The notes beneath the pieces were generated by a model. That model was given only the letters and a program-made list of their open reading frames with translations. It did no database searches and had not been told where the DNA came from. A stretch of DNA of 64,000 nt from Pleomorphovibrio marinus (lineage in GTDB: Bacteria > Bacteroidota > Bacteroidia > Cytophagales > Cyclobacteriaceae): positions 186,001-250,000 of the forward strand of contig NZ_QCXY01000003.1 of assembly GCF_003347495.1 (NCBI RefSeq), given 5' to 3'. Position numbers and translations under genes: made by a program. This document shows, piece by piece, positions 1-8,721 of the stretch (positions are counted from its first letter, which is position 1; each line of letters opens with the position of its first letter).

Positions 1-1
1 A

Positions 2-1570
2 TCCAGTTGCAACCCAAATCCCAGCACAGGTTTTCCTCCTATATCCAAGGATTGGGGCTGTGGGGTGAAAGCCACTATTCTGCACGAAGTGACCTTTAAC
101 GGCAACGCTAACAATTTTGGCAATGGCGCATTCAATGAGGTGGAAATCAAAAATGGCGGAAACCTAACCTTTACAGGAAATATTACCGTGGAGGGCGGAG
201 GTTCCATTCCAGTTTTTAAAATGGAAAATGGTGCATATCTCCAAATAAATGGAACTCTTACCCTTAATAGGGGCGTAAATATTGTTATCCCGAGTGGTGC
301 TAAAATGGTGGTTAAAGACTTGGTTATTGGGGACAACAGGCCTACTATAACCGTGCAGGACGGAGGAGAACTTGTGGTTCTGAACTCCACTCAGCTAAGA
401 GACAGAAGCACGCTGAACGTGGATGGTAAATTCGTTACGAAAGAGCTGCAGTTTACGTCTGGAGGAACCATAAATGGCAACGGCGGTAATTCTAGCATAG
501 AAGTATTGGGAGATCTTGGTGTGACAAATGGTAAATTCAACTTGAGCAATGGAGCTAACCTTAAAGTCCAAGGAAAAACCGACGTAGGGCAAAGCGGGGA
601 AATCAATTTAACACATACTTCCTCTGTCAATTTTGGGGATGATGTTCGAATCCCAAACGGAGCAAGTGTGAAAATGTCGAATAATAGCACCGTACTTATA
701 CAGGGGGACTTGGAGTTAGATGGTGGTGGACTATTTGAAATGAGAAACAATACAGAAAGTGTGATTACAGGAAACGTGACCTTTTCAAATGGAAAAATCA
801 ACACCTCCAACTTCGCAGAGATATTTGTGGGCGGTTTCCTATCTGCCTCAAATGGAGCCGAAGTAAATATGGGAAATAATTCCTCTGTAAACATATGCGA
901 TTATCAAAACTCAACCCAAGCCGATAGCCACCATATCAGGACTAGTCAAAACACCTACTTTGGACAAGGTTGTTTTACACTTCCTGTTGCCTGGGAAAAA
1001 TTTGAGTCAAGTGTGGACAAGCAACAGAATATCATCCAACTGACTTGGACCACCACTAGTGAACGTGAAAACAGTCACTTCATCATAGAAAGATCTCCTA
1101 GCGGAGTAGACAAATTTGAAGAGGTTGGGGAGAAATTGGCAGCAGGCTGGTCATCAGAAACCCTATATTACAGCTTCAATGAAAGTCTGAACCAAGTAGC
1201 CAAATACGGTGGATCACAGGTTTTCTATCGAATAAAGCAGGTGGATTTCAATGGCCAATCTCAATACAGTCCAGTAATTAGGGTATCAATTCCTAAGGAA
1301 AAAACTGCAAAAAACCAATGGACCGTTTATCCAAACCCTACAAATGGCACTCAACTACACCTTGAAAGATTAAGTAAGGGTGAAACCAACAATGTGACTT
1401 TCTCGGCTAGGATAATCAATATCCCTAATTCCGAAAAATTAACTTCCAGTGACTTAAGTGTCTTGGAACTTCATTTAAAAGAAGAAATGAAGAAAGCACC
1501 AAAAGGCATATGCGTCATCGAATTGGTTTCAGGGGAGGAGATAAGCCATATCAAGGTATTGAAAAATTAA
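2..1570 (+). CDS. T9SS-exported beta-repeat protein, 5' end outside window
   Basis: The frame is open from the first bases of the window, so the start and signal peptide lie upstream; a GTG at 65 is only an internal codon. The first ~280 visible residues are Asn/Gly-rich short repeats of the type that fold as a beta-helix or beta-solenoid. Next comes an Ig/FN3-like module containing LTWTTTSERENSHFIIERS, common just before sorting domains in Bacteroidota. The C-terminus has TVYPNPTNG followed by a beta-rich tail of about 80 residues, the mark of a type A T9SS sorting domain, so the protein is probably anchored or released at the cell surface. It is a paralogue of the next gene, sharing the architecture and the region just before the repeats. 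Binding target unknown; an adhesin or matrix role is inference. Confidence 0.8.
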   Translation, partial: SSCNPNPSTGFPPISKDWGCGVKATILHEVTFNGNANNFGNGAFNEVEIKNGGNLTFTGNITVEGGGSIPVFKMENGAYLQINGTLTLNRGVNIVIPSGAKMVVKDLVIGDNRPTITVQDGGELVVLNSTQLRDRSTLNVDGKFVTKELQFTSGGTINGNGGNSSIEVLGDLGVTNGKFNLSNGANLKVQGKTDVGQSGEINLTHTSSVNFGDDVRIPNGASVKMSNNSTVLIQGDLELDGGGLFEMRNNTESVITGNVTFSNGKINTSNFAEIFVGGFLSASNGAEVNMGNNSSVNICDYQNSTQADSHHIRTSQNTYFGQGCFTLPVAWEKFESSVDKQQNIIQLTWTTTSERENSHFIIERSPSGVDKFEEVGEKLAAGWSSETLYYSFNESLNQVAKYGGSQVFYRIKQVDFNGQSQYSPVIRVSIPKEKTAKNQWTVYPNPTNGTQLHLERLSKGETNNVTFSARIINIPNSEKLTSSDLSVLELHLKEEMKKAPKGICVIELVSGEEISHIKVLKN

Positions 1571-1733
1571 TCTAGTGGATTAGGGAAAAAATTTTATATC
1601 ATTAATCAGGGAAATTTATTGTATCCCATACTAGCCAAGATCTATATTTTCTATATTCAAAGATAAACTTTTACTATAAAAAGGGTCTTAGCAGACCATC
1701 CTCCCAATGTGAAAAACAAAGAGAGAAAAATAG

Positions 1734-1764
1734 TTTTTATATGAATTTCATTTTTTTATATTTG
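1734..1764 (+). promoter_or_regulatory. Putative Bacteroidota promoter for the second T9SS gene
   Basis: TATATTTG at 1757-1764 matches the -7 consensus TAnnTTTG exactly. A T-rich box at 1734-1737 lies at the expected 19-bp spacing but is TTTT rather than TTTG. Transcription would begin near 1771, shortly before the candidate start codons at 1781 and 1802. Confidence 0.45.
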
Positions 1765-1780
1765 TATTACATTTATATTG

Positions 1781-3268
1781 ATGCAAAATATATTCGCTCA
1801 GATGTTCCCTAGATTTCTTTTTTTGCTGATAGTCACTGGACTTACTTTCACTTATCCTCATTTGTTTGCGCAAGAATATATATTTGCAAAGGAACAGCAG
1901 GGATGTGATGGGGATTGGTATAATCCCAGTTGTTGGCAAATTAATTTGGAAAACTCTCCATCTGGGTGTACACCAAATGGGGATTTTCCAGCATTTAACC
2001 CGAGCGGTTGCCCCGTGAATGTCATCATAAATGACGACCTCACATTAGACCAATCTGTCACTCTTGGTGGCAGCTTCACTTCCATTGAGGTTAGAGATGG
2101 TGCTACTTTAACCTTTTCAGATAACCTAGACATAACCTCTGGAAACACAATTGAAATTATCACGGAAAATCACGGACAAGTAGAAATTAAAGGCATTGTG
2201 AACTTAGAGCAATCGACTAACCAAAACCCCAGAACAGTTTTAAAAATAAATGGAGATGGATCGGGAAGGGTTATTGTAAGCGAACTGGACCTGAACGGAT
2301 TTAGTACACTAGAGGTAGCTGAAAAAGGCAATTTTATTTCGTATGATGAAATCCGTTATAATGGAAACAGCACCAAAATAGATGTCTATGGGAGCTTTAA
2401 GGCCAATAAACTAGATCTTCGAGGAGGAAATAACCAGTCCTTTAATGGATATGGAAATGCCCCAATCGTTATAGATGACGACGTTACTGTTGCTGGTAGT
2501 TCCGGCTTTAGTTTTGGAGGTGAAAGTAATATTGAATTTGGAGGAAACCTCAGAATAGATGGTAATGCAAAGGTAACCGTAGAAGAAAACGCACAGCTTT
2601 TCATTTGTGGCTCCATAATAGGAAAAGAGGTTGTGATAAAAGACAACGGGACAGTGGTGGAAAATGGATGCACCATACTTTCCATGGAAATTTTGGAGGT
2701 AGACCTGCAATACCTATCAGAATCAAATCACGTGAAAATTGAATGGACAATAGACAACATTCAGGATGAGGCTGAAATAATCTTGGAGAGAAGTCAAAAT
2801 ACCCATTTCGATGAAATGGAAGTTATTTTTTCTAAAAGGTTTCCTGAAACAAATAACATAATTTCAGGCACCTATACGGATACAAGATTGCCATTTAATA
2901 CCAGTATGCTTTATTATAGAGTCAAGGCTCTCCCTAAAGATTCCGAAGATTGGATAGAAAGCGAAATCCAAAGAATCCCCGTTTCACAAGGAATAATGAA
3001 AACAGATACCTGGGCGCTAGCACCAAACCCCTCAGTAAACAGCTCTGCCAATCTAATTCTTATGGATGCCAAAAACTACACAGAAGGAGAACCAATTGGG
3101 GTTGAACTGACTACCAGTGAAGGAAAAAAAGTGCTTTCCATCCAAAGGAATTCCCTTCCTGCCATAAACGACTCCCTTAAATCGGCAATTTCCGGTCTTT
3201 CCCAATCTTATTTAATCGTACGGGTGAATTGGAGGGGCAGAAGTCAGGTTTTAAAATTGATCCTTTAG
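1781..3268 (+). CDS. T9SS-exported beta-repeat surface protein
   Basis: About 495 residues. A hydrophobic signal peptide (FLFLLIVTGLTF, ending at LFAQ) precedes a Cys-containing N-terminal segment with DWYNPSCW and Gly/Asn-rich beta-repeats through about residue 290. An Ig/FN3-like module follows (EIILERSQN near 325), then WALAPNPSVN and a T9SS sorting-type tail of about 80 residues. ATG codons lie at 1781 and 1802. The putative promoter would leave a leader of only about 10 nt for the first, so 1802 (starting MFPRFLFLL) is also plausible. The gene follows its paralogue by about 210 bp and has its own -7 box, so the two may be co-expressed or independent. Secretion by T9SS is well supported; function unknown. 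Confidence 0.8.
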   Translation: MQNIFAQMFPRFLFLLIVTGLTFTYPHLFAQEYIFAKEQQGCDGDWYNPSCWQINLENSPSGCTPNGDFPAFNPSGCPVNVIINDDLTLDQSVTLGGSFTSIEVRDGATLTFSDNLDITSGNTIEIITENHGQVEIKGIVNLEQSTNQNPRTVLKINGDGSGRVIVSELDLNGFSTLEVAEKGNFISYDEIRYNGNSTKIDVYGSFKANKLDLRGGNNQSFNGYGNAPIVIDDDVTVAGSSGFSFGGESNIEFGGNLRIDGNAKVTVEENAQLFICGSIIGKEVVIKDNGTVVENGCTILSMEILEVDLQYLSESNHVKIEWTIDNIQDEAEIILERSQNTHFDEMEVIFSKRFPETNNIISGTYTDTRLPFNTSMLYYRVKALPKDSEDWIESEIQRIPVSQGIMKTDTWALAPNPSVNSSANLILMDAKNYTEGEPIGVELTTSEGKKVLSIQRNSLPAINDSLKSAISGLSQSYLIVRVNWRGRSQVLKLIL

Positions 3269-3288
3269 AAATAAGCCTCCAGTTTTAT

Positions 3289-3319
3289 TTTAAAATTTCC
3301 CGTCAAAAATTTATATTTG
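3289..3319 (+). promoter_or_regulatory. Putative promoter of recQ
   Basis: TATATTTG at 3312-3319 matches the Bacteroidota -7 element. A T-rich segment near 3289 lies at the -33 position without a full TTTG. The predicted start of transcription, about 3326, is roughly 15 nt before the recQ ATG. Confidence 0.45.
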
Positions 3320-3341
3320 GATTAACCCACCAAATACTTTT

Positions 3342-5516
3342 ATGAAGCCAATAGACGTCCTGAAGGATTTTTACGGATTCAGCTCCTTCCGGGGAAACCA
3401 AGAAGCCGTTATTGCCAATGTTTTAGATGGCAAGGATACCATAGCCTTGATGCCAACAGGTGCCGGTAAATCGGTATGTTATCAAGTACCAGCAATGCTC
3501 CAATCGGGGGTAACTTTGGTAATATCACCTTTGATAGCTTTGATGAAAGACCAAGTGGATGGCCTTAACAACATCGGGATTTCGGCAGCATTCCTCAATT
3601 CCACACAGGCTCTCTATGAACAAAGAGCCATATCTGATAGGGTGCTATCGGGGGATATTAAGCTTCTTTACCTAGCCCCTGAAAGGCTGTTTTCAGAAAG
3701 CAACCAAACCTTGGACTTGTTGAAAAAATCCCAAATCTCTCTTGTTGCAATAGATGAAGCGCACTGTGTATCTCAATGGGGGCATGATTTTAGGCCAGAA
3801 TACCTGAATATAGGAAAGCTGAGAGACGAGTTACAAAAGGTGCCTTTTTTGGCCCTGACTGCCACCGCGGATCAACTAACCAGAAAGGATATTGCCAACA
3901 AACTAAGGCTTCATGAACCAAAATGGTTTATTTCCTCCTTCGACAGACCCAACATCAGCTACAAGGTGGTTCAGAGAAGTGACGGTATCCATCAACTATT
4001 GGAATTTTTGGGCCAAAGAAGGAAGGAGACGGGAATCATTTACTGCTTGTCCAGAATGAATGTGGAAGAAACAGCTAAGGTGTTGCAAAATGAGGGGTTT
4101 CGAGCCTTGCCCTATCATGCTGGCCTCGAACGGGTCACAAGGCAGAAGCACCAAGAAGCATTTATTAAGGATGAAGTAAACATTATTGTAGCCACTATCG
4201 CCTTTGGAATGGGAATAGACAAATCCAACGTTCGTTTCGTGGTACATATGAATATGCCCCAAAACATCGAATCCTATTATCAGGAAACAGGAAGGGCAGG
4301 TAGGGATGGGCTGGCTAGTGAGGCCGTACTTTTCTTCAGTTTTGGGGACAATATCACCCTTTCTAGGATGATAGAAAAATCCGATAATCCCGCTTACATC
4401 AAAACCATGAAGACAAAATTGGCCACTATGGTGAGATTTTGTCAAACCCAACAGTGTAGGAGAAGGTTTCTGTTAAACTACTTCGACGAAAAAACCATAG
4501 AGGATTGTGGAAACTGTGATATCTGCCTTGACAAAGGCCATAAGGCCGATATGACCGTCTATTCACAAATGATGCTGTCTGCAATTGCAAGACTACAGGA
4601 AAGGTACGGATTGGGTTACGTGATTTTGATCCTCAGAGGCTCCAATGCGGCAAAAATAGCCGACAGGGACAAAGAATTATCTGTGTATGGAATAGGAAAA
4701 GATCAGCCTGAATCTTTTTGGAAAACCCTCGGCAATCAATTATTGGTAGAAGGTTATATTGAACCTAGGGACACGGAGTATCCCACTTATGCACTCACGG
4801 AATTGGCTTGGCAAAAACTAAAACAGAAAGATAAGATTTTTCTCTCCATGCAAAAGGTGGACCTAGGCGCCAAAAAATCCGAAGGGTATGACGCTAATCT
4901 CTTTGAAAGGTTAAAAAACTTAAGGTTTAGCCTTTCGAGAAAACTGAACCTTCCCCCCTACCTGGTATTCTCTGATGCCACTTTGACGGAGATGGCTAGG
5001 TATTACCCCTTGGACAAGACCTCCTTACTAGCGGTAAACGGTGTGGGCCAAACAAAAGCTGAAAACTACGGAGAGGACTTCCTTAAGGTGATCCATCAAT
5101 ATGTTGAGGAAAACGACATTCCTGTCACCAGTATCCGCGGTTCTTCGGAGGGGTCAGGAAGGTCCAGAACCCAAGACCATTTTGGAAAAGTGCGAAGTAA
5201 AGGCCTCGGGACCGCTACGGAAACCTTACGGCTTTTGAAAGAGGGCCTGAGCTTGGAGCAAATCGCAGAGAAACGGAAACTTGCCTCAACCACCATAGAA
5301 TCCCATATCATAAAGCTGGTAGAAGCAGGTCTGATTTCCAGGACTTCCTTCATAGATCAGGGAAGCATTGATGAGATCATCAAGCAGCAAGAAATAAACC
5401 AGAATACATTCCTAAAACCCCTCAAAGAGCATTTTGGCGAAAAATATAGCTACTTTCAGTTAAGAATTGCCACTTGTAAAATTTGGAAAAGTGACGAAAA
5501 AGAGCATTCTGTTTAA
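3342..5516 (+). CDS. recQ: ATP-dependent DNA helicase RecQ
   Basis: A 724-residue superfamily 2 3'-5' helicase that unwinds forks and recombination intermediates. Visible motifs: Walker A MPTGAGKS (37-44), DEAH box (138-141) in the RecQ signature DEAHCVSQWGHDFRPEY, TATAD (173-177) and motif VI QETGRAGRDG (314-323). The RQC zinc site is C372, C389, C392 and C395. An HRDC domain lies around 525-595. The long C-terminal part carries a helix-turn-helix module (SLEQIAEKRKLASTTIESHI), as in the longer Bacteroidota RecQ form. Length is normal for that form. The gene is monocistronic: it has its own -7 box and a strong hairpin terminator 30 bp after its stop. Confidence 0.97.
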   Translation: MKPIDVLKDFYGFSSFRGNQEAVIANVLDGKDTIALMPTGAGKSVCYQVPAMLQSGVTLVISPLIALMKDQVDGLNNIGISAAFLNSTQALYEQRAISDRVLSGDIKLLYLAPERLFSESNQTLDLLKKSQISLVAIDEAHCVSQWGHDFRPEYLNIGKLRDELQKVPFLALTATADQLTRKDIANKLRLHEPKWFISSFDRPNISYKVVQRSDGIHQLLEFLGQRRKETGIIYCLSRMNVEETAKVLQNEGFRALPYHAGLERVTRQKHQEAFIKDEVNIIVATIAFGMGIDKSNVRFVVHMNMPQNIESYYQETGRAGRDGLASEAVLFFSFGDNITLSRMIEKSDNPAYIKTMKTKLATMVRFCQTQQCRRRFLLNYFDEKTIEDCGNCDICLDKGHKADMTVYSQMMLSAIARLQERYGLGYVILILRGSNAAKIADRDKELSVYGIGKDQPESFWKTLGNQLLVEGYIEPRDTEYPTYALTELAWQKLKQKDKIFLSMQKVDLGAKKSEGYDANLFERLKNLRFSLSRKLNLPPYLVFSDATLTEMARYYPLDKTSLLAVNGVGQTKAENYGEDFLKVIHQYVEENDIPVTSIRGSSEGSGRSRTQDHFGKVRSKGLGTATETLRLLKEGLSLEQIAEKRKLASTTIESHIIKLVEAGLISRTSFIDQGSIDEIIKQQEINQNTFLKPLKEHFGEKYSYFQLRIATCKIWKSDEKEHSV

Positions 5517-5547
5517 CCAAAAAAAGAAAAATATTAAACAAAATGGT

Positions 5548-5577
5548 AAAAAAATACCCCGATCGGGGTATTTTTTC
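5548..5577 (+). terminator. Rho-independent terminator after recQ
   Basis: The 18-bp perfect palindrome ATACCCCGATCGGGGTAT (5554-5571) is flanked by an A-run and a T-run, so it can terminate in both directions. It separates recQ from the convergent desaturase gene. A near-copy lies at 61381-61404. Confidence 0.85.
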
Positions 5578-5703
5578 TTATTCTCACATTGAATACCTTT
5601 GTTATGGGTGATTAAGCAACTTTTTCGACTTTTATTTTACAGCGAAAGCTATAAGGCCAAGACTCTCATTTTTTGGCCTTATTTTTTTGCTCAATCCCTT
5701 TAA

Positions 5704-6705
5704 TTACTTCAACCAAGCAAGACTTATTTCGTCGGGAGTCTTCATCCTATCCGCAAGCCTCATATACCTTTGGGAAAGCCCTGCAAGATAATCTTGGGCC
5801 TTGGCAGCCACACCATTTAGGCCGGTTACCGTTTCCACTTTCCAAAGTTTTACCAGATGGTCTATAATTCTTGCATAATCCCATCCAGTATAAATGCCCA
5901 CCTTTTGGGTAATTGCAGAAAACTGGTCAAAAATGGTTGGGTTCGGACCGCCTTTGCCCATCAAAACAGCAGGCATAACGATCTGCTTGCGCATCATTTT
6001 CTCGAAGGCCAGCATAGCACCCTCAGGGTCAATTTCAAAAACTCTCTGCATAAAAGATTTGTAGGCTTTCTCATGCCTAGCTTCATCACCAGCAATTTGT
6101 TTGCAGATCCTACCCAAAACAGTATCGCCAGCTTTGTCAGCCAACTTCCCTGTATTCACGTGGGAAATTTTAGTAGCCCTTTCCTGAAAAGAGGTATAGA
6201 TAATAGCCTGATAGGGATCGCTTTCTGATCTTGGATCAAACCCATTATAAATTAATCTATGTATGGTTTGCTCCACTTGGCGCATATCCGCACGACCGGA
6301 AAGATAAAGATACTTGTTGAGAAGATCTCCATGTCTGTTTTCTTCCGCAGTCCATGCTCTGGTCCACCTTACCCACCCATTGGGACTGGTAAGGTTTTTA
6401 TCCTCATTGACCCCCTCCAGCATATTGAAGTAAGTCTGATAACTGGGAAGAGCCTCTTCAGTGATCATGTTCCCAATAAGGGAGGTAATTATGGTATCTG
6501 GAATACCCTCTGCTCTTTCCCTAAGCAATTTCACCTGATCCAAAGCGTCAGGTTGAGCCATATCTGGTAAAAAGTCAGTTGGTTGCCAACAATCATCCGG
6601 ATCCAAAAGCACAGTATCAACGGTGTTGCCTACAAATTCATTTAATTGGGAAATGACCTCCGCATTTTTTTCCAACTCGTAATTTATATTTTCTGAATTA
6701 TTCAT
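5704..6705 (-). CDS. Acyl-ACP desaturase (stearoyl-ACP desaturase family)
   Basis: A soluble di-iron enzyme that introduces a double bond into acyl chains carried on acyl carrier protein. The two helix-bundle iron motifs are visible: EENRHG (121-126) and DEARHE (207-212), with further carboxylate ligands at E83/E84 and in SFQERAT (E175). At about 333 residues it has the usual length for the bacterial and plastid FA_desaturase_2 family. The start at 6705 (MNNSEN) is preferred; an in-frame ATG at 6711 adds two residues. Upstream on the same strand is a TACTTTTG -7 box (6812-6819). It stands alone and faces recQ. It probably adjusts membrane fluidity; substrate chain length cannot be told. Confidence 0.93.
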   Translation of the reverse strand: MNNSENINYELEKNAEVISQLNEFVGNTVDTVLLDPDDCWQPTDFLPDMAQPDALDQVKLLRERAEGIPDTIITSLIGNMITEEALPSYQTYFNMLEGVNEDKNLTSPNGWVRWTRAWTAEENRHGDLLNKYLYLSGRADMRQVEQTIHRLIYNGFDPRSESDPYQAIIYTSFQERATKISHVNTGKLADKAGDTVLGRICKQIAGDEARHEKAYKSFMQRVFEIDPEGAMLAFEKMMRKQIVMPAVLMGKGGPNPTIFDQFSAITQKVGIYTGWDYARIIDHLVKLWKVETVTGLNGVAAKAQDYLAGLSQRYMRLADRMKTPDEISLAWLK

Positions 6706-6811
6706 AACCAATTTTAGAAGTGATGATACTTAATCAGGTGTATTTCCCTAGGGTAATTTAGAAATCCACCACAAAAAGAAACCTTATTAATTAAGCCTAC
6801 TATTATAACAT

Positions 6812-6819
6812 CAAAAGTA
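6812..6819 (-). promoter_or_regulatory. -7 element upstream of the desaturase gene
   Basis: On the minus strand this reads TACTTTTG, an exact TAnnTTTG match, about 107 bp before the start codon. No TTTG was found at the -33 position, so support is partial. Confidence 0.3.
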
Positions 6820-6989
6820 AGCTTTAAATTCATTCCGATCCAGATCCACCTCTAAAAACAGGAATACCTGAAACAACTTAGCGTGGTTTCGTGACGGTTT
6901 GAATTTCAATATTCAAATTTAAAAGAAAAATCTGAAGTGTAAAGCCTAGTCACATCTTCTTTTGGCATCAGGGGCGGGAGTAGCCCCCA

Positions 6990-7520
6990 CTATCTGGTTT
7001 CAAACTTGTCTTCCTTAAAAATAGGGGCCTTTTTGGGAGGTAGCATTAGGCTATTGTCCCAGGTAGGCACCACCTTCTGCACGTTTCGCTCATCCAGGGA
7101 AGTGGTTTCGATAAAGTACCAATTACTTCTTTGGTCAGTAGCCACGGCAATGAGTGTTGTCTCAGAAATGAGTATGCCCCCCGGAACCTTACTTTTGATG
7201 ACTACGGGAACAAGGGCATGAATTTCTTCCTTTACCTTTACATGGTTTATTGGGAACCTTAATTCCAGCCCCTGAAAGACCTGACCCTTTTCAAGCTGGG
7301 TTTGCTGAATACCCTGAAGTATCCGTTTCATTGCAGGCCTACCTCCAGCTTTTTCCACCAAGGCGGGATAGGTAAAATCCAAGAGAACATCCTGATCATG
7401 ATGCTTAAGTGCATATGCATAAATCTGCGCGGCGACCTTAATCTCTTCCTCCACTTGGGCAAGGCTTATGGAACCAGTGATAAGGATAATAATGAGCGAA
7501 TGGGTAAAAATCTTGACCAT
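6990..7520 (-). CDS. Exported protein of unknown function
   Basis: A 176-residue protein with a short N-terminal signal peptide (HSLIIILITGSISLAQ, cleavage likely after AQ). The mature part has a predicted alpha-beta fold: a helical segment with HHDQDVLLDFTYPALVEKAGG, then beta strands ending in SNWYFIETTSLDER. This resembles small NTF2-like or DUF3887-type periplasmic proteins, but that is only an impression. No catalytic motif is visible. It lies between the desaturase and the CPXCG protein on the same strand, about 280 bp from the desaturase, so an operon is not evident. Confidence 0.65.
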   Translation of the reverse strand: MVKIFTHSLIIILITGSISLAQVEEEIKVAAQIYAYALKHHDQDVLLDFTYPALVEKAGGRPAMKRILQGIQQTQLEKGQVFQGLELRFPINHVKVKEEIHALVPVVIKSKVPGGILISETTLIAVATDQRSNWYFIETTSLDERNVQKVVPTWDNSLMLPPKKAPIFKEDKFETR

Positions 7521-7591
7521 ATAAAAACAATTATTTTGGCTCTAAAATAGCCTATTCTTTGAAAATACACCTTACCTACCCACATAAAATT

Positions 7592-7777
7592 TTACTGCTC
7601 TATGGACAAAGCAGAAAAGGATATAAGTTCTCCATTTTCTAGGGTATAAACGATTTCAATAGGGTTGCAGCAAACCTCACAGTCTTCGATATATTCCTGA
7701 TGCTGCACACTTGGGTCCAAAAGCATGGATATTTCTGAAAGGCAATAGGGGCAATGGAAAAAATGTGTCAACTCCAT
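7592..7777 (-). CDS. CPXCG-motif cysteine-rich protein
   Basis: A small protein of about 61 residues starting MELTHFFHCPYCLSEISML. It has two CxxC pairs, CPYC near residue 8 and CEVC about 30 residues later, the pattern of the conserved CPXCG family of presumed zinc-binding proteins. The downstream start at 7777 is preferred because the family begins a few residues before the first CxxC; the frame extends to 7816. Function of the family is unknown. Confidence 0.75.
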   Translation of the reverse strand: MELTHFFHCPYCLSEISMLLDPSVQHQEYIEDCEVCCNPIEIVYTLENGELISFSALSIEQ

Positions 7778-8050
7778 AATAGTAGGTTTCTTTGGTTTAG
7801 GCAATTTAAATATCATAATTTAATCAATGATTGCTAAGGCAACAGATGAGTTTAGCCATGGTTACGCAAACCGTTGGGTTGCGGAGGAGCGAATGGATGG
7901 TCTAAATATGCGAATAAATGAAGGAAAGGTAAAACAAAAGGTTGTCCAGCTGCAAAAAAAAATAGGGGCCATCACCATACTGATCAGTAATCCCCCATCT
8001 GTGCATCAGTAGCTCAAAATGCATTCTTCATTGGTAGAAAAAACAAACTT

Positions 8051-8637
8051 TTGCAACACCTATTTGTTTTCTTCCATGCCAAATTACCTATGCAATCATT
8101 TGTAGCAGGAGTGCCTTGGAGGGATGAGCGTGACCTTAGGACTCTCGTAGAAAACCGGACCACTTACACGCTGCAAGATTGTGAACTGAACATTTTTGAG
8201 ACTCACCAGAGGGCCTCTGCGGTGAATTTAAGTTTTGGGGACTTGGTACTGACCACTATGTTAAAAGGGGAAAAGATCATGCATCATGCTGGAAAAATCT
8301 TATCAGCGATTGGCTAACAATAATGGAATAACCCACCTGTTAAGTTACATCAAAGAAAATATCCGCGAAACCTTCAACTTGGAGCAAATAAGTGAAAAGG
8401 CCTGCATGAGCAAGGCGCATTTTTGCAGGATGGTCAAGCAGGAACTAGGCATTACCCCCATGGTTTATATATTACAGGAAAGACTTACCCTGGCCAAAAA
8501 ACACCTTCAAATGGGGAAGTACCAAATCCAGGAAGTTTGCTACCTCTCAGGCTTTAACAATCCCACCTAATTTTATCCGATCTTTCAAACAAGAATACGG
8601 AAAAACGCCCAAGGTATTTAAGGAGAGTTGGGGATGA
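8051..8637 (+). pseudogene. Decayed AraC-family transcriptional regulator
   Basis: Two frames hold pieces of one AraC-type regulator. The first (8051-8317) has the N-terminal ligand-domain segment with ENRTTYTLQDCELNIFETHQ and VLTTMLKGEKIMH. It then runs out of frame, and the second frame (from 8286) begins near the DNA-binding domain with NNGITHLLSYIKENI and the two helix-turn-helix units (EKACMSKAHFCRM and IQEVCYLSGFNNPT). A stop follows, but shifting one base gives the expected end FIRSFKQEYGKTPKVF to 8637. The gene has therefore lost the middle of its sensor domain and has a 1-nt frameshift inside the second HTH. The family assignment rests on recognised motifs; the size of the internal deletion is an estimate. 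Confidence 0.75.
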
Positions 8638-8678
8638 CCCTAAAAGAAGATTTATTATCTGTCCTAAGGGTCATCCCC
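8630..8678. repeat. Inverted repeat at the end of the AraC pseudogene
   Basis: GGGGATGACCCT (8630-8641) pairs with AGGGTCATCCCC (8667-8678), a perfect 12-bp stem around a 25-nt AT-rich loop. It overlaps the remnant's stop codon and sits between convergent genes. No T-run follows, so it is a possible bidirectional terminator or mRNA-end structure. Confidence 0.5.
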
Positions 8679-8721
8679 ATCTCCAATAAAACAATCAAAA
8701 AGAGAGAAGTACCTTTTTAAG

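Noticed and set aside
391-894. A 167-codon minus-strand frame inside the first T9SS gene
   Set aside because: It is antisense to a repetitive gene with no family pattern; the plus-strand protein explains the region.
7827-8012. A 61-codon plus-strand frame before the AraC remnant
   Set aside because: No recognised motif and no clear signals; it could be decayed upstream DNA.
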